Assembly: GCA_049641805.1 (NCBI GenBank)
Contig: JBARNX010000073.1
Coordinates: 1-20,824 of the forward strand
Direction: 5' to 3'
From: UBA5738 sp049641805
GTDB lineage: Bacteria; Patescibacteriota; Minisyncoccia; Minisyncoccales; UBA5738
Length of the DNA: 20,824 bases
The notes beneath the pieces are model-generated. The model ran no database searches and was not told the origin of the DNA. It was given only the letters and a program-made list of their open reading frames with translations. Of this stretch, positions 12,454 through 17,549 are shown one piece after another (within the stretch, counting starts at the first letter, position 1; each line of letters opens with the position of its first letter). The position numbers and the translations under genes were made by a program.

Positions 12454-13794
12454 ATGGCGGAGTTTAGATTTGAAATAATAAAACAGGATAAAAATTCGCG
12501 GGCGCGAGCGGGGGTGGTTCATACGCGCCGGGGAGATATTGAAACGCCGCATTTTGTGCCGGTCGGGACTTTGGCGTCGGTACGGTCGCTTGATTCGGCG
12601 GATTTGGAAATGCTGGGTGCGCAGTGCGCGCTGGTAAACACCTATCATCTGCACTTGAAACCGGGTGATGAACTGATCAAGAAACTGGGCGGAGCCCATA
12701 AGTTCATGAATTTTTCCAAACCGCTGTTTTCCGATTCCGGCGGCTTTCAGGCATTTTCTCTGGGGTTGGCGCGCGAGCATAACATTGGCAAAATCGGAAA
12801 CTTTTTCCCCGGCGAAGCAGAGCCAGCGGCAGGAGCAAGACTCCTGCCGGATTTAGGGACTGTTGAGGTCAAACCTCAACAGGATTTACCCAAGGGTAAA
12901 AATTTGACAAAAATTTCCAACAAAGGGATTGAGTTTCGGTCGATTTACGACGGGTCAAGGCATTTTTTTGACGCCAAAAAATCGATGGAAATACAATCGA
13001 ATTTGAACAGCGACATTATTATGGCGTTTGACGAATGTACCTCGCCGCTGTCGGATTATGATTATACCAAAGTTGCCATGGAGCGGACCCATAATTGGGC
13101 AAAACAGTCGTTGAAATACCACAATAAAGATCAGGCGCTGTACGGCATAATCCAAGGCGGTTATTTTAAGGATTTGCGCGATATTAGCGCAAAATTCATC
13201 AATGATTTGCCGTTTGACGGTATTGCCATCGGCGGGTCGCTGGGAAAAACAAAAGCGGATATGCACGAGATCATTGATTGGGTGATTCCGCAACTGGATG
13301 CCCGGCCCGCCCATTCAGGCGAGGCTCGCCCCGCGGCTGTGGGGCGGCCGCGCCATCTTTTGGGGATTGGCGAGATTGATGATATTTTCGAATCCGTGGA
13401 ACAAGGTATTGATACTTTTGATTGCGTGGCGGCTACGCGCAACGCGCGGCGCGGCTGTTTGTTTCTCTTGCCGCCGAATGGCGAGCCTCGCTCGAAAGGC
13501 GGGCCCGAATCGGGCGGCAGTTTGGCCAACAAATTCCGCATAAACATTTCCCGGTCAGAATTCAAAGAAGACAGCGAGCCGATTGATCCGGCGTGCCAAT
13601 GTCCTATCTGCGAGAACTATTCCCGTGCCTATTTGCGCCACTTGCACGAAGCGCGCGAGCTTTCCTATTTCCGCCTGGCGACGATTCATAATTTATGGTT
13701 TATGCTCCGCCTGATGGAAAAAATCCGGGAAAGCATAAAAAACGAAACATTTATTGACCTTAAGAAAAAATGGTTGCGAATAACCAACGATTAA
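12454..13794 (+). CDS. tgt: tRNA-guanine transglycosylase (queuine tRNA-ribosyltransferase) with three in-frame inserts
   Basis: The protein has 446 residues from the ATG at 12454 (MAEFRFEIIK); an in-frame ATG at 12418 would add 12 residues encoded by the leader hairpin and is less likely. The enzyme exchanges guanine 34 of His/Asp/Asn/Tyr tRNAs for preQ1 in queuosine synthesis. Essential residues are intact: D94 (FSDSGGFQ), nucleophile D323 (IDTFDC), and zinc ligands C381, C383, C386 and H412. Compared with the E. coli enzyme (D89, D264, C302), there are about 54 extra residues between the two aspartates and about 20 before the zinc site. They sit at roughly 108-152, 283-298 and 338-358, are Gly/Pro/Ala-rich, and are encoded by GC-rich palindromes. 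The gene appears functional. Confidence 0.93.
   Translation: MAEFRFEIIKQDKNSRARAGVVHTRRGDIETPHFVPVGTLASVRSLDSADLEMLGAQCALVNTYHLHLKPGDELIKKLGGAHKFMNFSKPLFSDSGGFQAFSLGLAREHNIGKIGNFFPGEAEPAAGARLLPDLGTVEVKPQQDLPKGKNLTKISNKGIEFRSIYDGSRHFFDAKKSMEIQSNLNSDIIMAFDECTSPLSDYDYTKVAMERTHNWAKQSLKYHNKDQALYGIIQGGYFKDLRDISAKFINDLPFDGIAIGGSLGKTKADMHEIIDWVIPQLDARPAHSGEARPAAVGRPRHLLGIGEIDDIFESVEQGIDTFDCVAATRNARRGCLFLLPPNGEPRSKGGPESGGSLANKFRINISRSEFKEDSEPIDPACQCPICENYSRAYLRHLHEARELSYFRLATIHNLWFMLRLMEKIRESIKNETFIDLKKKWLRITND
12827..12900 (+). repeat. Three consecutive hairpins inside tgt (insert 1)
   Basis: CGGCAGGAG-CAAGA-CTCCTGCCG (12827-12849, 9 bp), CTGTTGAGGT-CAA-ACCTCAACAG (12860-12882, 10 bp) and TTTACCC-AA-GGGTAAA (12885-12900, 7 bp) follow one another with 10 and 2 nt between them. 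All are perfect, read through in frame, and encode a stretch absent from standard Tgt proteins. Confidence 0.8.
13318..13346 (+). repeat. GC-rich palindromes inside tgt (insert 2)
   Basis: GGCGA-GGC-TCGCC (13318-13330) is followed by CGCCCC (13327-13332) paired with GGGGCG (13341-13346). The two stems share four bases, so only one can form fully at a time. They encode the extra residues just before the RPRHLLGIG motif. Confidence 0.65.
13469..13519 (+). repeat. GC-rich palindromes inside tgt (insert 3)
   Basis: The outer pair is TGCCGCC (13469-13475) with GGCGGCA (13513-13519). Inside are GCGA-GCC-TCGC (13481-13491) and GCCCG-AAT-CGGGC. The GGCGAGCCTCGC word is almost the same as GGCGAGGCTCGCC in insert 2. 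They encode the extra loop before the zinc site. Confidence 0.6.
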
Positions 13795-13806
13795 GCATTG
13801 CCAAAA

Positions 13807-13863
13807 GCGAATTTGTGGAAATTTGACCTTAGCTTTTGGGAGGTCAATTCTTCACAAATTCGC
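13807..13863 (+). repeat. Large imperfect hairpin 1 after tgt
   Basis: Arms 13807-13817 and 13853-13863 (GCGAATTTGTG and its complement) are perfect. The stem continues inward across two mismatches to TTGACCT/AGGTCAA (13823-13829 with 13841-13847). An alternative stem, CCAAAAGC (13801-13808) with GCTTTTGG (13832-13839), competes with it. Confidence 0.65.
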
Positions 13864-13876
13864 GGTGTTGGATGGC

Positions 13877-13929
13877 GCGAATGTCGAGGTCGAACCTCTT
13901 ACAAGCCGAGGATTGGCCTCGACATTCGC
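13877..13929 (+). repeat. Large hairpin 2 after tgt
   Basis: Arms GCGAATGTCGAGG (13877-13889) and CCTCGACATTCGC (13917-13929) are perfect. With two G-U pairs and one A-A mismatch, the stem reaches 22 positions around a 9-nt loop. Both hairpins have the same base, GCGAAT/ATTCGC. There is no T-run directly after, so this is a repeat unit rather than a plain terminator, though it may slow transcription leaving tgt. Confidence 0.65.
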
Positions 13930-13984
13930 TAGGATGGTCGTGGCGAATGGACAAAACCGGTATTTTTTGATATGAATAACCTGT

Positions 13985-14014
13985 TTGAGTTGCTTTCCTT
14001 ATTAGCTTGATACT
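13985..14014 (+). promoter_or_regulatory. Putative promoter for tRNA-Phe
   Basis: TTGAGT (13985-13990), an 18-bp spacer and GATACT (14009-14014). The tRNA begins 21 nt after the -10 box, which would leave a short 5' leader for RNase P to remove. Confidence 0.4.
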
Positions 14015-14035
14015 CATCGCTTATCGCTATTTATT

Positions 14036-14111
14036 GCCGAGTTAGCCAAGTCGGTCACGGCGGATGACTGAAAATCATCAAATCTCGGTTCGATTCCGGG
14101 ACTCGGCACCA
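14036..14111 (+). tRNA. tRNA-Phe (anticodon GAA)
   Basis: The acceptor GCCGAGT/ACTCGGC is a perfect 7-bp stem. The D arm uses GCC/GGC, and the anticodon stem GATGA/TCATC carries loop CTGAAAA with anticodon GAA. The T arm is CTCGG-TTCGATT-CCGGG with one T-G pair. The discriminator is A14108 and CCA is encoded (14109-14111). The gene is followed 3 nt later by a terminator. Confidence 0.92.
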
Positions 14112-14113
14112 CG

Positions 14114-14154
14114 ATTCCACATTCCGGCATTTTGCCGGACATGGAATTATTTTT
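14114..14154 (+). terminator. Intrinsic terminator of tRNA-Phe
   Basis: The outer stem ATTCCA/TGGAAT and inner stem CCGGCA/TGCCGG (loop TTT) are separated by a small internal loop. T-rich sequence (14150-14154) follows the base of the stem. Confidence 0.7.
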
Positions 14155-14248
14155 GATAAGGCTTTGCTTGCTCCTCTCCGGATCGTCTCCGAGGGGCGGC
14201 GTTCGCAAAAGAGTCACCGGAATTGAATTGCGGTTCCGCGTTTTTGGT

Positions 14249-14276
14249 TTGACAAATATCTTGGAGGGGATAGAAT
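14249..14276 (+). promoter_or_regulatory. Promoter of the arsR-led cassette
   Basis: TTGACA (14249-14254, perfect consensus), a 16-bp spacer and TAGAAT (14271-14276). Transcription should begin about 14283, only some 12 nt before the arsR start codon. A weak hairpin with a T-run (CGGAA...TTCCG, about 14218-14245) sits just upstream and may insulate it. The rest of the stretch after the tRNA-Phe terminator (14155-14217) shows nothing I can name. Confidence 0.7.
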
Positions 14277-14294
14277 ATCAATGTAGATTGATAT
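14275..14294 (+). promoter_or_regulatory. Putative ArsR operator
   Basis: ATATCAAT-GTAG-ATTGATAT is a perfect 8-bp inverted repeat. It overlaps the end of the -10 box and the predicted transcription start, and ends one base before the arsR ATG. A dyad here is where an ArsR/SmtB dimer would block its own promoter. Confidence 0.7.
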
Positions 14295-14597
14295 ATGGAA
14301 ACTCCCAAGTGCCGCAAAGGCAAAAAGAAAACAAAAGAGACCGCCGGTGTCGCGGTCATTTTAAAATTGCTGGCCGAAGAAAATCGGCTAAAAATTCTTT
14401 GTCTCCTCCAAAGCGGCGAACGCTGTGCCTGTCAGATTATAAAACACCTTGATTTGCCTCAAAACCTGGTATCGCACCATTTGAATAAGCTGAAAAAGGC
14501 AGGCTTGATTTGCGGCCGCAAAGAGGGAGTTTGGATTCATTATTCGCTAACCCAAAAAGGCCGCCGCGTGACCAAAGCCGTGCTTAAATTGCTTTGA
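14295..14597 (+). CDS. ArsR/SmtB-family metalloid-responsive repressor
   Basis: The protein has 100 residues. It is a winged helix-turn-helix with the family core LAEENRLKILCLLQSGERCACQ and recognition helix NLVSHHLNKLKKAGLI, then a wing ending in VWIHYSL. C44 and C46 form a CxC in the position of the ELCVCD metal-binding helix of ArsR. C6, C36 and C73 could complete a thiol site for As(III), Sb(III) or a soft metal. A lysine-rich N-terminal extension precedes the domain. It is the first gene of the cassette, and the dyad between the -10 box and its start codon suggests autorepression released by the inducer. The inducer itself cannot be told from sequence. Confidence 0.88.
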   Translation: METPKCRKGKKKTKETAGVAVILKLLAEENRLKILCLLQSGERCACQIIKHLDLPQNLVSHHLNKLKKAGLICGRKEGVWIHYSLTQKGRRVTKAVLKLL

Positions 14598-14693
14598 ATC
14601 GCAAAAAAACATCTCCTGTATTTTGGCAATCTCAAAAGAAGCGATCAAAAGGAGTTCATTGCGGCCGTTAAACAAGGCAATAATTTAAAAACC

Positions 14694-14999
14694 ATGGAAA
14701 ACAAAATTACCAAGATTGAAGTCGTCGGCTCCGGCTGTGCCAACTGCAAGAAATTGCACGAATTGGCAATCGCCGCGGCCCAAGAATTGGATATCAATGT
14801 TGAAATCGAATATTCCAACGATATTCAAAAGGCTCTGGGAATGGGCGTAATGCAACTTCCGGTGCTGGCGGTAAACGGCAAAGCCGTGCTTTCCGGCCAG
14901 GCGGATTTGAAAAAGGTCAAGGAAGCATTAAGCAAGGCAAATAACGGCGATAATCAATCCGATTGCTGTCCGTGCGGCGGCGATTGCGGCTGTCTTTGA
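14694..14999 (+). CDS. Small thioredoxin-like redox protein with a cysteine-rich tail
   Basis: The protein has 101 residues. The thioredoxin fold begins directly with strand KIEVVGSGC, and the active site is C15-A-N-C18 followed by KK. A cis-proline motif, QLPVLAVNGK (P56), is present. There is no signal peptide, so it is cytoplasmic. It resembles the small 'redox-active disulfide' thioredoxins of archaea and anaerobes. The tail DCCPCGGDCGCL adds five cysteines (C91, C92, C94, C98, C100), suitable for binding a soft metal or metalloid. It lies 96 nt after arsR (that gap shows no convincing gene) and 11 nt before the permease. A role as cytoplasmic electron or thiol donor to the downstream membrane proteins is inferred. 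Confidence 0.85.
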   Translation: MENKITKIEVVGSGCANCKKLHELAIAAAQELDINVEIEYSNDIQKALGMGVMQLPVLAVNGKAVLSGQADLKKVKEALSKANNGDNQSDCCPCGGDCGCL

Positions 15000-15010
15000 T
15001 CTGACGGTTT

Positions 15011-15991
15011 ATGGATATTTTCTATTTCATTCAAGCGTTTGCCGACCTGGCGGTGAATAACTGGCTTGGCGTAACCAATGAATATTGGGCCAAGGCTTTA
15101 AACTTTTTCATTTACGATATTATAAAGATTGGCCTGCTTTTGGTGGCTATCAATTACTTGATGGCCATAGTGCGCTACTATTTCCCGGTGGAAAAAGTCA
15201 GGGATATTCTATCCCGCCGCAAGTGGTATGGCTTTGATTATTTGCTGGCCGCCTTGTTGGGAACGATTACGCCGTTTTGCTCCTGCTCTTCCATTCCGTT
15301 ATTTATCGGTTTTGTGGGCGCGGGCATACCTTTGGGCGTTACCTTTGCTTTTTTGATCGCTTCGCCATTGGTAAACGAAGCCTCGCTTTTTCTCTTTCCA
15401 TCCATTTTCGGGCTGAAAATGGCATTGATGTATAACGCTCTGGGCATAATTGTAAGCGTTTTGGCCGGAATGGCGATTCAGCAATTGCGCATGGACAAAA
15501 ATGTGAACCCCGCGTTTCTTAAGTTCAAAACTCAAAAGCAGGCGATAGAAGAAAACGGCGGCCAATCAATACCGATTAAAAAAAAGCTTTTAATCTGGTG
15601 GCGGGACGGAATAGGTATCTCAAAAAGTATTTTTCCCTATGTTTTGCTGGGTGTTGGCATCGGCGCGCTGATCCACGGTTTCATTCCGCGGGATTTTGTG
15701 GAAAACAGCTTGGCGGTTCGGCAATGGTGGGCGGTGCCTTTGGCGACGATCCTTGGTTTGCCGCTTTACGCCAATTCGGTAAGCGTGATTCCGGTAGTTG
15801 AGGCTTTGACGCAAAAAGGCGTGCCGCTTGGCACTTCGCTTGCTTTTATGACCGCCACCGTTACATTATCCATTCCCGGCCTTTTGATACTTAAAAAAGC
15901 GATGAATTGGAAATTGCTGTCGGCTTTTGCGGTTGTTACCACCATCGGTATTATGGCCATCGGCTATTTCTTTAATTGGGTTCAGCTTTAA
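15011..15991 (+). CDS. ArsP-type permease (DUF318 family)
   Basis: The protein has 326 residues and about eight hydrophobic helices. The family hallmark TPFCSCSSIPLFIGFVGAG, with C90 and C92, is followed by IPLGVTFAFLIASPLVNEAS; a second matching half (LPLYANSVSVIPVVEALTQK then GVPLGTSLAFMTATVTLS) shows the internal repeat. The family (PF03773) includes ArsP, which exports trivalent organoarsenicals, and other permeases of unknown substrate. The neighbouring arsR-, arsF- and arsG-like genes favour an arsenical or related thiophilic compound. The second half carries N and P in place of the cysteine pair. A 9-nt gap leads to the ArsF-like gene. Confidence 0.85.
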   Translation: MDIFYFIQAFADLAVNNWLGVTNEYWAKALNFFIYDIIKIGLLLVAINYLMAIVRYYFPVEKVRDILSRRKWYGFDYLLAALLGTITPFCSCSSIPLFIGFVGAGIPLGVTFAFLIASPLVNEASLFLFPSIFGLKMALMYNALGIIVSVLAGMAIQQLRMDKNVNPAFLKFKTQKQAIEENGGQSIPIKKKLLIWWRDGIGISKSIFPYVLLGVGIGALIHGFIPRDFVENSLAVRQWWAVPLATILGLPLYANSVSVIPVVEALTQKGVPLGTSLAFMTATVTLSIPGLLILKKAMNWKLLSAFAVVTTIGIMAIGYFFNWVQL

Positions 15992-16000
15992 AAACGAAAA

Positions 16001-16504
16001 ATGAAAAAAGCAATCTATATTTATTTAATAATCTTGGTTATCGCTGGAATTTTGGGGTTGTTATCGGCAATGCCTAAAAAAGACGCGGCCAGCGAACAAT
16101 CGGCAAGATTGGATTTTGCGTCTACCCCCCAAAAAGACACCAGCAATATGTCGATTGCGGTTACGCCCGCCCAAAAAGTTGAAGTTTTCCTGTTTCACCG
16201 CACGCAAAGATGCACCACTTGCATTGCTATTGGCAGGTTAAGCGGCCAAACCGTTGAAGAAAAATTCGGCCCGGAAGTTTTAAGCGGCAAAGTGGTATTC
16301 CGGGAGATTAATGTCGATGAACCGCAAAACAAAGAATTAGCCGAGAAATTTCAGGCCAGCGGTTCATCTTTGTTTATCAACGCAATCAGGGAAGGAAGCG
16401 ATAACATCCAGGAGGATATGGAAGTATGGCGTTTGGCCAATGACCCGACTGCTTTCAAAAATTATCTGGCAAACAAGATCAACATCTTGCTGGGAAAGCA
16501 ATAA
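16001..16504 (+). CDS. ArsF-like membrane-anchored thioredoxin-fold protein
   Basis: The protein has 167 residues. Residues 4-24 form an N-terminal membrane anchor. A Ser/Thr/Gln-rich linker (25-57) leads to a thioredoxin-like domain with HRTQRC71-T-T-C74IAI, then VVFREINVDEPQNKELAEKF. This pattern matches proteins annotated as ArsF family (nitrophenyl compound nitroreductase subunit), known from ars operons that handle aromatic arsenicals. The usual cis-proline is replaced: the expected position reads ASGSSLFINA, so its redox behaviour may differ from classical thioredoxin. The CxxC domain is predicted outside the cytoplasm. Its stop overlaps the next start by one base (TAATG), so the two are translationally coupled. 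Confidence 0.75.
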   Translation: MKKAIYIYLIILVIAGILGLLSAMPKKDAASEQSARLDFASTPQKDTSNMSIAVTPAQKVEVFLFHRTQRCTTCIAIGRLSGQTVEEKFGPEVLSGKVVFREINVDEPQNKELAEKFQASGSSLFINAIREGSDNIQEDMEVWRLANDPTAFKNYLANKINILLGKQ

Positions 16505-17202
16505 TGGATATTCTAAACGCTTTAATAGACAACAATACCATTCCCTCCCTCACCGCTTTTTTGCTGGGTATCTTAACTTCGATCAGCCCCTGCCCATTGG
16601 CAACCAATATTGCGGCGGTCGCCTATCTTTCCAAGAACCTGAAAACTGTAAAAAATACTTTGGCTAACGGCGCATATTATGCTTTGGGACGCGCGGCCAG
16701 CTATACCTTGTTGGCCGTTTTGATATATTACGGTCTTTCAGCTTTTCAAATTTCCAAATCCGTCCAAGGCTGGGGTGAGAAACTGTTTGGCCCGTTGTTG
16801 GTATTTATGGGCTTGGCAATGCTCGATATTATTAAAATCAAACTACCTTCCGGCGGGGGAAAATTGGAAAAGATCAAACTCTGGCTGGCGGATAAGGGAG
16901 GCTTGGGGGCGTTTTTGCTGGGTGCGTTGTTTGCTCTGGCCTTTTGTCCATACAGTGCGGTGCTGTTCTTCGGCGCGCTCATTCCATTAGTACTTAAATC
17001 TTCCGGCGGCCTGCTTTTGCCGCCTTTGTTCGCTCTGGGAACCGGACTGCCGGTGATAGTCTTTTCTTTCGTGATCGCTTTTAGCGCGCAAAAGCTTGGC
17101 CAAGCTTTTCAAACAATGCAAAAGATCGAAATGATCGCGCGCTGGGCCGTAGCTGTAACCTTTTTGGCAGTTGGCATATATTACTTACGGTTGGCGCAGT
17201 AG
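16504..17202 (+). CDS. ArsG-like / CcdA-DsbD-type six-helix membrane protein
   Basis: The protein has 232 residues and six predicted helices. Two cysteines occur in equivalent proline motifs of the two halves: SISPC30PLATNIAAVAYLSK and ALAFC148PYSAVLFFGALIP. This is the layout of CcdA/DsbD membrane thiol carriers, which pass electrons from cytoplasmic thioredoxin to outer-facing partners. Proteins of this type next to ArsF are annotated as ArsG (aromatic arsenical efflux). Both readings fit; retention of both cysteines makes an electron-carrier role worth considering. It is last in the cassette. The following 133 nt (17203-17335) hold no gene, only T-rich stretches and a weak GCGGC/GCCGC pair before TCTTTTTT that might terminate transcription. 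Confidence 0.75.
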   Translation: MDILNALIDNNTIPSLTAFLLGILTSISPCPLATNIAAVAYLSKNLKTVKNTLANGAYYALGRAASYTLLAVLIYYGLSAFQISKSVQGWGEKLFGPLLVFMGLAMLDIIKIKLPSGGGKLEKIKLWLADKGGLGAFLLGALFALAFCPYSAVLFFGALIPLVLKSSGGLLLPPLFALGTGLPVIVFSFVIAFSAQKLGQAFQTMQKIEMIARWAVAVTFLAVGIYYLRLAQ

Positions 17203-17335
17203 ATATTTTCTTATATAGGGTTTTGCGGCAGATCCGAAACTCCATCCATGGTCGTGCAAACTTTTTTAAAAAACATATTGCGCCGCTCTTTTTTATATAA
17301 ATCCGGAAAATTGTGCGGGTTGGAAGTGAAAAGAT

Positions 17336-17363
17336 TTGACAAAGTTTAAAGGGGTGTTATACT
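17336..17363 (+). promoter_or_regulatory. Promoter of the nusA-tig-clpP region
   Basis: TTGACA (17336-17341), a 16-bp spacer and TATACT (17358-17363), both close to consensus. The predicted leader is about 180 nt and contains a long palindrome (17408-17536) before nusA. Confidence 0.7.
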
Positions 17364-17407
17364 TAAAATGTAGTCCGATGAAAATCGGAATTATTTTTTA
17401 AAAGATG

Positions 17408-17536
17408 TCAAAATCCAAATGACAAATTTCAAATAAATGTCAAAATTCCAATATCAAATGTCAAATTGAAATTCGCGTATTTTATTTTGACATTTGATAT
17501 TGGAACTTTATTTGACATTTGGAATTTGGATTTTGA
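17408..17536 (+). repeat. AT-rich palindrome family, diverged copy 5 (nusA leader)
   Basis: The inner arms 17446-17465 and 17486-17505 are a perfect 20-bp inverted pair; the outer arms 17408-17420 and 17524-17536 (TCAAAATCCAAAT) are a perfect 13-bp pair. The stretch between them is imperfect. It is related in style to copies 1-4 but built from AAATGTCAAA words. It ends 13 nt before the nusA ATG. Confidence 0.7.
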
Positions 17537-17549
17537 AATTGAAAGAAAT

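Noticed and set aside
12780..13525. tgt as a frameshifted pseudogene
   Set aside because: The frame is open across all three inserts and every catalytic and zinc residue is present downstream and upstream.
14155..14248. A small gene between tRNA-Phe and arsR
   Set aside because: Short open stretches here have no credible start context or motif and lie between a terminator and a strong promoter.
14598..14693. A small coding frame between arsR and the thioredoxin-like gene
   Set aside because: Only about 25 codons from a non-ATG start, with no motif; treated as an intergenic spacer.
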